Shown: positions 20,634 to 30,169, counted from the first letter of the stretch. The stretch: DNA of 64,000 nucleotides from Nocardia sp. alder85J (GCF_020176955.2 NZ_JAIUCZ020000014.1:124001-188000), one strand, 5' to 3'. A program made the numbers and translations. Notes: a model not told the origin generated them from the letters alone.

Positions 20634-21833
20634 TCAGGCCGAACGGCGAGTGACCCTGAGCAGAGCGGTCGCGGGGTTGACGTAGGCGCTGGTGTCCCCG
20701 GTCCGCAGGCTGAGGGTGTCGTCCGCCACCACGACGAGGAAGGCCACCAGCAGCACGGCCGCGAGTTGCGCCCACGCCAGCCACGCGGCGCCGATCGGCG
20801 CCGTCGCCAGCACCACGGGCACGGCGGCCAGCCGCGTCCAAGCCCGCGGCAGTCCGAGCACGACCCGGAACATCGTCTGCCCCACGAAGAACAGCGCCAC
20901 TCCACCCGACAACGCCCACGCCGCAGGCCAACTCGACGCACTGTGCCCGTGCGCGACGGTGAGTCGAATTCCCGCGGCCGTCACGATGATTCCGATCAGC
21001 AGCGGATACAGCGCGTACCCGTAGGCCAGCACCGCCGGTCGCACCCGCTGCGTCCGGGGCAGCGCCTCGAGCGCCAGTTCCCCCCGCTCGTCGTCGAAAC
21101 CGAAATAGGCCCACCACAATACGTAGGCCAACCCCAGCCCGAGCGCGACGGTCGTCACCAGCGCGACACCGATCTCCATCCCCGCCAGCGCCGCCCCGAC
21201 CGCCACCACCGACTCACCGAGCGCGACGATGATCACCAGCCCGTGCCGCTCGGCGAAATGGCTTGCCCGGATGACGAATCCACCGGTGTCGACCAGATAC
21301 GGCGTGACGATCTGCACCGCCAGCGCCGCCCCCCAGATCACATAGCGCGGCCACCCGTGCACCAGCCCACCGGCCAGCACCAGCCCCGCCGACAGCAGAT
21401 TCAGCGGCGCGATCCGCAACGCGGCCGAACTCGCGGAACCGCCTCCGTTGGAATAGAACAGGCCGGTGTGCACGGTGTTCACCACGAAGTAGCCGATGCC
21501 GAAGGCGAGGCCGGAGCCGTGGAACGCTTCGGGGACCGCCAGGGCTACGACGAAGAAGCCCAGCATACCCACCAGGAGCCAGGTGCGCCGGACCGTACTG
21601 TTCGGGGCCACTTCGTTGGTCAGGAATACGTAGCCTGAATACATCCACCAGATCACACCGAACATCAGTGCCACCCGGCCGAGTTCGACCCAGCCCGGAT
21701 GTTCGCTGAACACGTGGGTCAGCTGGGTGATGGTGAAGACGAAGACCAGATCGAAGAACAGCTCCAGGGTGGAGGCGCGCAGTTGCCCGCCTTCGGCGGC
21801 ATCTTCTGCCTGGCCGGATGGGTCGGTGCTCAC
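20634..21833 (-). CDS. Low-temperature-requirement-A (LtrA)-like membrane protein
   Basis: This 399-aa polytopic membrane protein has about ten hydrophobic segments. The family signature near the N-terminus is STLELFFDLVFVFTITQLTH. Another conserved stretch is HFAERHGLVIIVALGESVVA. LtrA was named from a Listeria cold-growth mutant and its biochemical role is unknown. The GTG at 21,833 (VSTDPSGQAED) is preferred over a longer reading from 21,953 because the conserved part starts soon after it. It is the last clearly chromosomal gene before the integrase. The element may have inserted in its upstream region. Confidence 0.88.
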   Translation of the reverse strand: MSTDPSGQAEDAAEGGQLRASTLELFFDLVFVFTITQLTHVFSEHPGWVELGRVALMFGVIWWMYSGYVFLTNEVAPNSTVRRTWLLVGMLGFFVVALAVPEAFHGSGLAFGIGYFVVNTVHTGLFYSNGGGSASSAALRIAPLNLLSAGLVLAGGLVHGWPRYVIWGAALAVQIVTPYLVDTGGFVIRASHFAERHGLVIIVALGESVVAVGAALAGMEIGVALVTTVALGLGLAYVLWWAYFGFDDERGELALEALPRTQRVRPAVLAYGYALYPLLIGIIVTAAGIRLTVAHGHSASSWPAAWALSGGVALFFVGQTMFRVVLGLPRAWTRLAAVPVVLATAPIGAAWLAWAQLAAVLLVAFLVVVADDTLSLRTGDTSAYVNPATALLRVTRRSA

Positions 21834-21949
21834 GCGGGTGACAGTAGACGACGAACCTGGTTCCGCGCGAGGGCGAATGAGTGTCTCAAAGTTCGCTGTA
21901 CGGCGTGGTCGACCGGTCGTCACCTCGCCTGAAATTGTTCCGTATGGAC

Positions 21950-23221
21950 TCATCCGGCGATAAATTCCAGTGTTGTTCCAATGTTGGCCGGCTTCAGGCT
22001 GTTCAGCGGGCCGGAGTAGTCGACCAAACGCTGGAGGTATCCGCGGCTGTCGATGTAGTGCCGGGTGGCCACCGTGGAGCCCTCGGAGTGCCCCAATTGG
22101 GCGCTAGCACATTTCGAATCACCTGTCACCCCCGCGACATGGGTCGCGTTGGTGTCCCGGAAGTTGCCGAAGCACACCCATTCGAAGGCTGTCTCTGCCA
22201 CTGCGGTCGTCAACGCCGTATCGGCGGTGCCGGGGGCGATCATCCTACCGCGCTGGGACAGGAAGACCGGTGTGCCCGGATCGGACGGGCGCACTCGTGC
22301 CTTCCACACACGTAGCATCGTGGTCAGCCACTCGGGCAGTGTGATGTAGTAGGCGGGACCTCGCTTACGTGCCAGCTGCCGGAACGCACCGCCTCTGCCG
22401 GCGATGACAGTGGCGTGGATGTGCAGCACGGCGGTCGATACGGCGGGATCGTCCAGGTCGGGAAGGTCGGACCAGAAAATCGCGAGCGCCTCCGACTTTC
22501 GGACACCGGTGCCGAGCAGTGTCAGGCACAGTGGCAGCAGGTACCGGGTTCGGTTCTGCCGCGCCATCAGCAGGTCGAAGAATCCGTCCAGCTCGCCCTG
22601 ATCCAGTGCGCGCGCGTTGCCTTGGATCATCGGTTTCGGGACAGGTGCCATGGGGCTCACGTCGAAAAGGCCGGCCAGGGTCAGGATTCTGAATACTTCG
22701 CCGAGGATGATGTAGTGAATGTTGGCGGTGGAGACCGACAGGTCGGCGATGTCTTCGAGATAGTCGTTCAGGTAGGACGGCCTGCCTACTTCGCCGATGG
22801 CGAGGTGCCCAAGTTCCTCACCGAGTTTGATGGCGTCGGGATCGGCTCTCGGAGAGTCCGGTTTGTAGACCGCGAGTTCATATCGACGGTAGGTCTGTTC
22901 ACGGATCTTCCCGGCTTTCCATGCCTTCCTCTTCAATTCGAGGTAGTGACGGAAGACGACATCCATGGGGTCCGTCGAGCGGAAAACCGGCCGCTGCGGC
23001 CGGCGGGGCCGTACGGATCCTTTGCGGCGGTTTCGTTCGAAGTTCAGCTCGAAGTCGTCGAGACATTCTTTACTGGTTGCACCGACACCGGAGGTACGGC
23101 AGTAAACGCCGTTGAAGGATCGGTGCCCGATTCGATCGATCCGCCACAGTCCGTCCGAGCCCTTCACCGGAGTGGGTTTTTGCCTAGGGCGCCCGCCCGG
23201 CTCCAATTTCTCGTTCGACAT
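21950..23221 (-). CDS. int: Tyrosine recombinase (integrase) of the integrative element
   Basis: This 423-aa site-specific recombinase has an N-terminal arm-binding part (residues about 15-60) and a SAM-like core-binding domain (about 85-190). The catalytic domain includes the Arg in LLGTGVRKSEALAIFW, a diverged box-II NFRDTNATHVAGVTG in place of the usual HxLR, and the late motif LGHSEGSTVATRHYID, whose last Tyr is the DNA nucleophile. It integrates and excises the element at an att site. It lies next to LtrA at the left edge, with its 3' end facing the chromosome as usual. The attachment sites could not be identified. Confidence 0.92.
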   Translation of the reverse strand: MSNEKLEPGGRPRQKPTPVKGSDGLWRIDRIGHRSFNGVYCRTSGVGATSKECLDDFELNFERNRRKGSVRPRRPQRPVFRSTDPMDVVFRHYLELKRKAWKAGKIREQTYRRYELAVYKPDSPRADPDAIKLGEELGHLAIGEVGRPSYLNDYLEDIADLSVSTANIHYIILGEVFRILTLAGLFDVSPMAPVPKPMIQGNARALDQGELDGFFDLLMARQNRTRYLLPLCLTLLGTGVRKSEALAIFWSDLPDLDDPAVSTAVLHIHATVIAGRGGAFRQLARKRGPAYYITLPEWLTTMLRVWKARVRPSDPGTPVFLSQRGRMIAPGTADTALTTAVAETAFEWVCFGNFRDTNATHVAGVTGDSKCASAQLGHSEGSTVATRHYIDSRGYLQRLVDYSGPLNSLKPANIGTTLEFIAG

Positions 23222-23699
23222 GGGTAGTGGTCTCGCTTCATTTGATAGATCAGCACCAGCACCTGGAGAAGTTTTCCTGCGAGAGAGCAGTCACCGAACG
23301 GTCGAGGCTTTTGCGAGCCTTTCAACATCAGGGATGGCCGGTATCTGTGGGTCAGTCATGTTTTCGACTGTCGGCTTCAGTCGTGCGGTGACCGAGGTGA
23401 AGACACTTCCTCGGTCACGGGTCGGCGATCAAGATCTGTCGTGTTCGCCCGTCGGTCGCTGCGTGTCACACCGAGACCGATTCGCGTGGCCTGCGTGCCG
23501 GATCGACCTGTCTGACCCGAGTTCTGGTTCCACAGCCGCTCCGGTGGAAGGCTACCGTCGGCCGCGGTTGGGATCGGACCACACTGCGGCGCCACTTATG
23601 GGTAAGCCGATATGAGTCATCGGCGTTGCACCGTAGGATCTTTCGCCGTGACGCCGATTCCCGCCTGGGCCCGCCGATGGCACCGAGCAGTCGCTGGGC
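23222..23699. other. 478-bp gap between integrase and excisionase
   Basis: No frame here has a recognisable domain, a good ribosome site or consistent codon use. It may carry the arm-type integrase sites or the integrase promoter, but I see no clear repeat. Confidence 0.4.
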
Positions 23700-23897
23700 T
23701 CAAAGGGACGCCTCCCACCGTTCAACGTCGTCGATGTGATAGCGGGCGCGACCGCCGATACCCTTGGTGAACTTCGGGCCGATTCCGAGACTGGCCCAGT
23801 TCGCCAGTGTTTTAGGTTTCAAGCCCAGCCGTTTCGCCAGTTCGATGCGGGTCAGCCACTTCGGGGGCGCAGTGGAAGGTGAACGTCTGTATCGCAT
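23700..23897 (-). CDS. AlpA/MerR-like helix-turn-helix excisionase
   Basis: This 65-aa DNA-binding protein contains WLTRIELAKRLGLKPKTLAN and WASLGIGPKFTKGIGGRARY, ending HIDDVERWEASL. This is the complete winged HTH of the AlpA/Xis (HTH_17) family, which directs excision by bending DNA at att sites and often controls the integrase. It sits upstream of the integrase on the same strand, as expected for an excisionase. Copy A of the repeated motif lies about 135 bp before its start. Confidence 0.85.
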   Translation of the reverse strand: MRYRRSPSTAPPKWLTRIELAKRLGLKPKTLANWASLGIGPKFTKGIGGRARYHIDDVERWEASL

Positions 23898-24031
23898 GGG
23901 GCATCCTCAGGGTGTGTCCCATGGATGCAGCGCTCCGCGCCCGGTCCGGGCCGATTCCGATCCGATCGGGATGAGCCTGTCCTCATCATTACATCTTGAA
24001 AGATTTTGCTGGTCAAGGTGATTCGTTCCCA

Positions 24032-24056
24032 CCGCTCGTGGGGCCACTTGCAGTGG
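24032..24056. repeat. Repeated operator-like motif, copy A
   Basis: A 25-bp motif has the layout CCGCTCGTGG-GGCCAC-N4-CAGTGG and contains the palindrome GTGGGGCCAC. Near-identical copies are at 27,227-27,251 and (inverted) 34,442-34,466. All three lie in intergenic regions of the element. The rest of the 23,898-24,330 gap holds no convincing gene. Confidence 0.65.
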
Positions 24057-24330
24057 TGACGAACCTGCCCGGTGACCAGTGGCGGCCGGCGGAGATCCCC
24101 TATCTGCCGATTTCGTCCGGTGATCACGATTCCCAGCACCGCCGATGTCGCGTATCGCCCCCAGCCGTCACACAATGGCCCGAGCCGGTCGACAGGCGAG
24201 GGGGATGACAGGGACCGGTCCAGGGCAGCCTGGATCCGGCGAACAGAACCCTTGAGTATTGTTGCCCGTCCGGCGATTTTGACGATCCATCACGCTCGTT
24301 CGCCGACACCACGACAGTGCACGAGACAGA

Positions 24331-25022
24331 TCAGTACGCGTTCGGCTTGCCAGGGCGCGGTTGCATACTGGGCCGCGGGATTTCTCGGAAAAATTTGTCC
24401 ACAGTGCTGTGGCTGCATCCGTACACTTCGGCGATCTGCCTATTCGACCAGCCCGGGTGGTTCGCAGCGATCCGGAGAATCTGCTCACGGTCCACCTTTT
24501 GCCGCCACCACTGCGACCGGCGGCGCTGTCCGCGGTGTCCGTGTGTGCGCGGCACTCGAATTCCGGAGTTGACGCGTCCGGTGTCTGTGTACGCGTACTG
24601 CGGATGTGAACCGACGCGCCCGGTCGCCCGGCCGCCGTGCGGTGAACCGCGGGGCTGGTCGGGCGGAGGTGAGCGGGCGCGTAGAGCGCACGCGCGGCAG
24701 TCGGCCGTGGCAAATCGGCTTCGGCATGAGCCCGGCAACGGTCGTGCGCGTTCGCGCGCTGCCCGGGTTTGCCGAGACGGACGCGTCGTGTCGGCGTGAC
24801 TGATGTGCGTTCGAGGTGAAGTCTGCGTCGTGGCCACCGGATAGGCGCGGCGCCGGATCAATGTCGGGACCGTACGCGTCCTGGGTGGTGGGCGTGGCCG
24901 CCGGTGCGAGCGCCTCGTCCGGCAGGTCGGCGGCCTGTTTCCCGATCGCCAGGCCGTGGCGAACGCTCGCGGCATGATGGATCAATCAACGCGACGCCGA
25001 TCATGACCGGCGGAACCGCGTG
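24331..25022 (-). pseudogene. Decayed second copy of the SpdB/DUF2637-like gene
   Basis: The C-terminal end reads KVDREQILRIAANHPGWSNR and QIAEVYGCSHSTVDKFFREI, clearly related to the HTH tail of the intact gene at 25,425-26,825. In another frame (near 24,960-25,020) AVPPVMIGVALI and HHAASVRHGLAIGKQAADLP match the intact protein's VPPVMVGVALMTHHGASVRY. The frames do not join, and the N-terminal two thirds are missing where the IS1380 relic begins. This is a truncated, frameshifted duplicate rather than a functional gene. Confidence 0.7.
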
Positions 25023-25305
25023 CACTGTCGAACAAACTCCTTACACCCGCCGCTGCGCAGCAGGTCGATATCGTCGATGCTGTCCGCACCGGCGGCCATA
25101 CCGGCAATCAGCGTGGCCAGCTTCGGCGCGAGGTTCGCCGACCCCGACTTGATCCGAGGTGACGCGATACACACCTTCTCGGCCAACATGCCGGTCAGGC
25201 CCGTTTACTCGGCCAGCGTCATCACCGGGACCAGGCCAGCCACCGAGACCAAGATGTCCTCATCGAACACCGCCGAGCCCTCGGCGAACGTGTGAAACGA
25301 TCGCA
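25023..25305 (-). pseudogene. IS1380-family transposase fragment
   Basis: The frame gives FAEGSAVFDEDILVSVAGLV, then PVMTLAE, an in-frame TAA where the family has Gln, then TGLTGMLAEKVCIASPRIKS and ATLIAGMAAGADSIDDIDLL. These are the conserved N-terminal segments of IS1380-family transposases. Only about 90 codons remain, with a nonsense codon and no downstream catalytic part. It lies between the intact and the decayed SpdB-like genes, so it probably marks the event that broke the duplicate. Confidence 0.75.
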
Positions 25306-25424
25306 CTGCAAGTGTCTTTCCGATCTTGCAACGGTTGATGCGTGAGAACACCAATCATCGCAGCTCGGAGGCACTTTCCCTATTCCCGCCGAAACCACAC
25401 ACCGATTACGTCGGTGGATCGAGG

Positions 25425-26825
25425 CTAAGCGTCGGCGATCTGCCTATCGGACCAGCCCGGGTGGTCGATGGCTATCTGCTCACGGTCCGCCTCGGTGAGG
25501 ATCGGATGGGGATCGCGACCGGGCCGAGGCATGACGCGAAAGATCTTGTCGATAGCGCTGGGACTGCATCCGTAGGCGTCGGCGATGCGGGTGTTCGACC
25601 AGCTCGGATGCTGCTCCGCGATCTGCAGGATCCGCTGCCGATCGATTTTCCATTGGCTCCTTGGGCCGGGGCCCGTGACGGTCTGCGCGATCGCGTTGCG
25701 CAGATCACTGGCGACGGCCTGCACGCCCGCGTCGAGGTCAGTTGCCGGACGCGTCCTGTGATCAGCTTCGACGCTGATGGGCGCTGAGCCTCTCTGCAGG
25801 CGACGGGCGCCGGCCGAGTGCAGGCGCGGATGTGGGCGCAGACCAACGGCAGCGTTGCGGGAACGCGGCCGCAGCGAACCGCGCACGTTGCCGCTGATGG
25901 CGGACAGGGTGGGCGTATCAGCGATGCGGACGTCTGCGGGTGTGTCCGTCCGGCGGAGGTGTTCTTCGTACGTGTGACCGCCGGAGAAGCCGGAGTACGC
26001 ATCGCTGTGCGTGTCGGCGGTGATCAGGGGGAGGTTGTCGCCGGGAACCATGTCCGCTTGGATCTTGATCGCCTGTCCGTAGCGGACGCTGGCGCCATGG
26101 TGGGTCATCAAGGCGACACCGACCATGACCGGCGGCACCGCATGTACTCCGACCCCTGCCATCGTGAGTCCCTGGTGCCAGTACGGGTAGGTGTTGAGGG
26201 CGACGGTGAGTCCGAGCAGTGCCAGTTCTGCTGCGGCGACCATGCGCCGGTCGTCGGTGATGCCGTACTCGCCGACCTTGTTCGTGCCGATCATGATCAC
26301 GGCCAGGCAGGCGGAGATCATCACCTCGACCAGATAGCTGAACCAGTACAGCGGGTCTCCAGCACCGCCCGGGGCGATGTTGTGCTGCACATTGGTAGCA
26401 CTCCACAGCATTCCCGCGAGGACGACACCGGCGAGTGTGACCAGCGACCAGGTTCGGTGCCGGTACAACGACGCCAACCGTGCATGGGCCGAGGTCATGC
26501 GACGCTGCACGGCAAGAGCTTTGCGCGCTGTCAGGAGGTCGGCGACGTCGGCCTTGCCGATCGCCCTGTCGGTGCGAAGGGCACGATCCTCGGCGTCGGA
26601 GTCTGCCTGGACGCGCTTCCAGCGGCGGAGCCGTTCGTTGTCTCGAATACGTTGGGCCAGTGCACGTTCGGCCTCGACCTCACGCTCGGACCAGGCCGCG
26701 GTGATCGCGGGGTCCCCTTGGTGGACCAGTTGTTGCTGCGCCCAGCGACGGAGCGTGGCGATTGGCGGGTCTGCGGGATCTTGATCCCCACCGGAGGTGC
26801 CGGTGTCGTTGGCATTGTCTGTCAT
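25425..26825 (-). CDS. SpdB/DUF2637-like membrane protein with C-terminal HTH
   Basis: This 466-aa protein has a charged, helical N-terminal region (residues 1-120; coiled-coil-like around WSEREVEAERALAQRIRDNE). Four membrane segments follow (WSLVTLAGVVLAGMLWSATN, WFSYLVEVMISACLAVIMIG, VAAAELALLGLTVALNTYPY, GVHAVPPVMVGVALMT). The block matches DUF2637, found in SpdB-type spread proteins of actinobacterial conjugative elements. The C-terminus holds an HTH (KIDRQRILQIAEQHPSWSNT, RIADAYGCSPSAIDKIFRVM) and then the first half of another (HPGWSDRQIADA), where a TAG ends it. The tail may thus be truncated. A membrane protein with DNA-binding tail could link the element's DNA to the transfer site. 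Confidence 0.75.
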   Translation of the reverse strand: MTDNANDTGTSGGDQDPADPPIATLRRWAQQQLVHQGDPAITAAWSEREVEAERALAQRIRDNERLRRWKRVQADSDAEDRALRTDRAIGKADVADLLTARKALAVQRRMTSAHARLASLYRHRTWSLVTLAGVVLAGMLWSATNVQHNIAPGGAGDPLYWFSYLVEVMISACLAVIMIGTNKVGEYGITDDRRMVAAAELALLGLTVALNTYPYWHQGLTMAGVGVHAVPPVMVGVALMTHHGASVRYGQAIKIQADMVPGDNLPLITADTHSDAYSGFSGGHTYEEHLRRTDTPADVRIADTPTLSAISGNVRGSLRPRSRNAAVGLRPHPRLHSAGARRLQRGSAPISVEADHRTRPATDLDAGVQAVASDLRNAIAQTVTGPGPRSQWKIDRQRILQIAEQHPSWSNTRIADAYGCSPSAIDKIFRVMPRPGRDPHPILTEADREQIAIDHPGWSDRQIADA

Positions 26826-27226
26826 CAGTGTCCTGCCTTTCTGGAGGGCTGGGTAGGCCACGGTCTGCGCCGATGCCGCTACGTCGTGGCGGACGAGGCG
26901 AATGTGTACGAGGGGTTTTGGCCGGTACTGCACGTAACGCGGTGGGACCGACGTGTACAGGAATGTGCGAGCACGGCGGCTTGCACGTGAGGGGAGACTC
27001 CGTGCGTGGACCGACTTCGACGGACTCTGTAGGGAGGTCGCGCCTGTGGCGGGCAAAGCATCGCCATGCATGTTCCGGCGGAGCGACGCCAACGGCATCG
27101 GGCGTACGCGGTACTGAACGCGGTCTGCCGACGTCGTCACTTCGGGACAGTTGTTCGCGCGGCGATCTGGCTCATGTATCCATGACAAGCACGAAAGACA
27201 TTCGCCGTCTATGGATCTCGAAGTCA

Positions 27227-27251
27227 CCACTTGTGGGGCCACCGGCAGTGG
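27227..27251. repeat. Repeated operator-like motif, copy B
   Basis: CCACTTGTGG-GGCCAC-N4-CAGTGG lies in the 811-bp region between the SpdB-like gene (leftward) and the MmyB-type regulator (rightward). It differs from copy A at only a few positions. The remaining part of this region (26,826-27,636) holds no gene I can support. Confidence 0.65.
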
Positions 27252-27636
27252 TGTGACGGGCAGCACGGTCCGCCAGGCATGCCCGTGTTGAGCAACGACC
27301 GCTTCCTACGATTCACGCGCCCCGGATGCAGGATCGCCGGTACACCCGCAGGGCGCCGACAACATCGACGATGTCCGGAACGGGCACGGCGGTGTCGACG
27401 GCAGTGCAGCCGCCTGAATGAGCAGTCTCCCGTTGCTGGATGGGCCAGGCGATACCGATGTGCCTGCACGTACAGATCATGTTTGTGGAGAATATGTACG
27501 CGGGCATTCCACGACTGAGGAATTCCTGCCGCCGACTTCCCTTGCGAGCCAACTGGACAGTAGCTCGAAATTCTGGCTACGGTGGAGTCGAGGGGAACGC
27601 GTTACGACGCGTTGCGATACGGTGGAGGAGGGTCCG

Positions 27637-28491
27637 TTGGACCCGATAGAACTGAGCGCATCCGCAGCGGCCTCTCGGGGGATGGTACAAGAATCGGTGA
27701 AACCGCCGTCCTTGCGCGGGTTTCTGCAGGATGCCCGGAAGAGTGTGGAGAACTGGCCCGGCAAGGGACCGTATCCGTCTCAGGAGGACTTCGCCAGGAG
27801 GGTCGGACTGACTCTTTCCTATTACGGAAAGCTGGAGACCGGTGAGCGGGCGGATCCGACACGGTCGGTGCTGGAAGGCATTGCTACCGAGTTGAATCTC
27901 GACGCTGTGCGCAGGGGGCACCTGTTCCGGCTGTCAGGACTGGACCCGGTCGGCGATCTCCCCAGCGCTGGGGCACTACGGCAGGCCCTCGATCCGTTGA
28001 CCATGGATATCATCGACAGGCTCGACGCCGATCGTTACGTGGCGATCTTCGATACACAGTGCAACCTGCTGCGGTGCAACGACATGTACCGTCAGGCATT
28101 TCCGGGGATGGAAGTGGGACAGAATTCTATACTGTGGCACTTCGAGCCCTCTCCCGCCCGGAAAGTGTTGGTGGAGTGGGAACGGGAGGCCGAGTTCAAT
28201 GTTTATTGGTTCCGTTACCTGCTGTGCCCGTACCGGGATACGCCGTGGGCGTCGGAGATGTTGCAGCGACTGAGCAGGAATCCCTGGTTCCGGCGGTACT
28301 GGGCGCATGAAGCGAGGGTCGTGTCAGGCCGGTCCGTCGAGAACTCGGCTATCCACCTGCGCGATCTCCATACGCAGTTGCTGTCGACGCTGCGCGTATC
28401 ACAGGTGAGGCTGGGCAATGCTTTCGGCGACGTCATCGTGTTCGTCGGTGCCCGAGAGGAATACTCGGGGCCGGAACTGCCGCACGAATAG
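27637..28491 (+). CDS. XRE/MmyB-type transcriptional regulator
   Basis: This 284-aa protein has an N-terminal XRE helix-turn-helix (SQEDFARRVGLTLSYYGKLE, TGERADPTRSVLEGIATELN; residues about 45-85). It is followed by an MmyB-like ligand-binding domain (DRYVAIFDTQCNLLRCNDMY, FPGMEVGQNSILWHFEPSPA). MmyB-type domains are PAS-like and in Streptomyces bind fatty-acid-like ligands. The TTG at 27,637 is preferred because GGAGGAGG lies 6-7 bp upstream; an ATG at 27,682 is the alternative. Copy B of the repeated motif is about 390 bp upstream, so this may be the regulator that uses those sites. A hairpin follows the stop codon. Confidence 0.85.
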   Translation: MDPIELSASAAASRGMVQESVKPPSLRGFLQDARKSVENWPGKGPYPSQEDFARRVGLTLSYYGKLETGERADPTRSVLEGIATELNLDAVRRGHLFRLSGLDPVGDLPSAGALRQALDPLTMDIIDRLDADRYVAIFDTQCNLLRCNDMYRQAFPGMEVGQNSILWHFEPSPARKVLVEWEREAEFNVYWFRYLLCPYRDTPWASEMLQRLSRNPWFRRYWAHEARVVSGRSVENSAIHLRDLHTQLLSTLRVSQVRLGNAFGDVIVFVGAREEYSGPELPHE

Positions 28492-28500
28492 CGGAATCTT

Positions 28501-28530
28501 CTCGCCGGCCACGTTCTGTGGCCAGGCGAG
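28501..28530 (+). terminator. Hairpin terminator after the MmyB-type regulator
   Basis: CTCGCCGGCCAC pairs with GTGGCCAGGCGAG (one bulge/mismatch) around a GTTCT loop, 9 bp after the stop codon at 28,491. No T-run follows. Confidence 0.65.
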
Positions 28531-28598
28531 AGTGCCTTGTACATCGCATGACCGGAACAGGGCGACACCGATTTTCCCGGTCGTGATGGGTGAGACAG

Positions 28599-29171
28599 CT
28601 AGAGTGCCTGTGCCGGTTGCAGGACGTTGTCGAGTTTGGCGAGAAATCGTCGGATCTGGGGGTCGGTGTCCGGTAGCCCGTAGGGGTCGAGGTCCCACCA
28701 GCAGCCGCGGTCGAACTCAGCAGGGTCGAGCCGATAAGTCTGGCCACGGTGCCCACGGAGGACGTGCCACAGCATGACGTCGGAGCGAGGTCGCGGAGCG
28801 GGACAATTGTTGATAGTCAACAGAAATGGCTGTGGGCCGACGATGTCGCAGACAGGCCGAGTGCCCAGTTCCTCTTGGACCTCACGCCCGACAGCGTCGA
28901 AAGGCAACTCGTCGCGATCGAGTCGGCCGCTCATCGGCAGGTACCGACCGGATGTGTGGTGACGGCCCAGAAACATGCGACGCTCGATCGGGTCGACGAC
29001 AACAGCGTAGGCATACAGATGCACTGCGGGAGTGGGCTGCAGGTCTCGGCGGAAGACACCGTCGGCTGCGCGGAGCCAGCCCAGGACGACGCTGATGTCC
29101 TTGCGTTCCTGGTCATCCCACGGCACGATCGCGGCGACGAGATCAGTAATGGTGGCGGTGACCAATTGCAC
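28599..29171 (-). CDS. Nudix hydrolase-like protein
   Basis: This 190-aa protein contains a complete Nudix box, GRLDRDELPFDAVGREVQEE followed by LG (G-x5-E-x7-REVQEELG; residues about 82-104), preceded by VHLYAYAVVVDPIERRMFLG. Such enzymes cleave nucleoside diphosphates linked to another group; the substrate is not predictable. It starts at a GTG 12 bp from the IS5 element. In this frame an in-frame stop lies exactly at the target-site/IS junction, so the gene may have lost upstream codons when the IS landed. GC and codon use are normal for the region. Confidence 0.8.
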   Translation of the reverse strand: MQLVTATITDLVAAIVPWDDQERKDISVVLGWLRAADGVFRRDLQPTPAVHLYAYAVVVDPIERRMFLGRHHTSGRYLPMSGRLDRDELPFDAVGREVQEELGTRPVCDIVGPQPFLLTINNCPAPRPRSDVMLWHVLRGHRGQTYRLDPAEFDRGCWWDLDPYGLPDTDPQIRRFLAKLDNVLQPAQAL

Positions 29172-29182
29172 GGCGACTCACT

Positions 29183-30169
29183 GAGGTGATCCCAGCGACT
29201 TTCATGAGATCATTTGATGTTCGAATTGTGTGAGTACGAGAGCGGCTTTCACGAGGCCGCCGGCTCGTTCGGGGCTGATGGTGATGCGCTGCAGCGCCCT
29301 CCAGCGTTGACTGAGCAGCGCGAACCCGCGTTCGCCGAGGGCACGCATGCCACGGAGCAAGGCGTTGTAGGCGCGGTTGTCGACATGCAGATGTTCTCCG
29401 GGCGGCTGTTTGACAGGGGTGTGGACGCCGATGCCGGCGCCTTCGTAGCCGCTGTCTGCGAGGGTGGGCAGGTTCAGATGTGTTGCGGCCCGGTAGAGGT
29501 CGGCGAAGGCCAGTTCCCGGGCGGCGTTGATGTCGTGGATCGAGCCGGGGTTTTCGTCGCTGACCCACAGCGGGATTCCCTGCGGACTGGATACCGCTTG
29601 GATGTTCGCGCCCTGGGTGCGGGCTTTCCCGGAGTACCACAGGTCGATGACCTCGTCTTTCACGCTGACGGTCTTCTCGCCGACGCGGTCGGTCTCGAAG
29701 ATCTTCCCGTCGAGGATGACGTAGGCCATGCCTTCGGCGGCGGCTCGTTCGAGGGCTTCGCGGAGTTCGGGTGCTTGGGCGGCAAGGACTTTCACGCCTT
29801 CGTCGCGGTACCGGTACGCGGTGGAGCGGCCGAGACCGAATCCGGTGCCGAGAATCGCCACGTCGTCGCGTTTGCGCATCCAGGCCAGCACGAACACCGC
29901 TTGCTTCCACGGGGTCAGTGCGCGGGTACCGCGGCGGGTGCCGAGTCGGCGGCGTTCACCGGCCAGCAGCCGCGACACGTAGTCGACCAGTTCACGCGGG
30001 ACGTCGAGCATGGCAGAATAGGCGATCACGTGGAGTCCTCTGAGGGTGTGAATTCTGTGGTAAGAACTCACTTACAGGGGGCTCCACGCCTTTCCCGGCA
30101 TTGCCCGGTATTCCTCGAATGTGCGTGTCTGATGGGCGATTGCGCCCATTCCATCGCTGGGATCACCTC
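29183..30169. mobile_element. Complete IS5-family insertion sequence
   Basis: The 987-bp element has 16-bp perfect terminal inverted repeats GAGGTGATCCCAGCGA (29,183-29,198) and its complement (30,154-30,169). Direct repeats ACT flank it (29,180-29,182 and 30,170-30,172), a 3-bp target duplication. It carries one transposase gene on the minus strand. The intact ends and duplication suggest a recent insertion. Confidence 0.9.
29202..30029 (-). CDS. IS5-family transposase
   Basis: This 275-aa transposase starts VIAYSAMLDVPREL at a GTG with AGAGGA 6 bp upstream; an ATG at 30,071 would add 14 residues. The N-terminal HTH (about residues 40-90) holds LTPWKQAVFVLAWMRKRDD and FGLGRSTAYRYRDEG. The DDE domain shows AYVILDGKIFETDR (first Asp), PTLADSGYEGAG (second Asp) and a C-terminal Glu region in GERGFALLSQRWRALQRI. 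The DDE_Tnp_4-type layout is that of the IS5 superfamily. The frame is intact between perfect terminal repeats, so it is likely active. Confidence 0.9.
   Translation of the reverse strand: MIAYSAMLDVPRELVDYVSRLLAGERRRLGTRRGTRALTPWKQAVFVLAWMRKRDDVAILGTGFGLGRSTAYRYRDEGVKVLAAQAPELREALERAAAEGMAYVILDGKIFETDRVGEKTVSVKDEVIDLWYSGKARTQGANIQAVSSPQGIPLWVSDENPGSIHDINAARELAFADLYRAATHLNLPTLADSGYEGAGIGVHTPVKQPPGEHLHVDNRAYNALLRGMRALGERGFALLSQRWRALQRITISPERAGGLVKAALVLTQFEHQMIS

Noticed and set aside
21830..21960. Attachment site of the integrative element
   Set aside because: No tRNA gene and no direct repeat of this stretch could be found further right, so no att site is claimed.
23112..23615. Plus-strand frame over the integrase start
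   Set aside because: It runs antisense to the conserved integrase N-terminus and has no recognisable domain or ribosome site.
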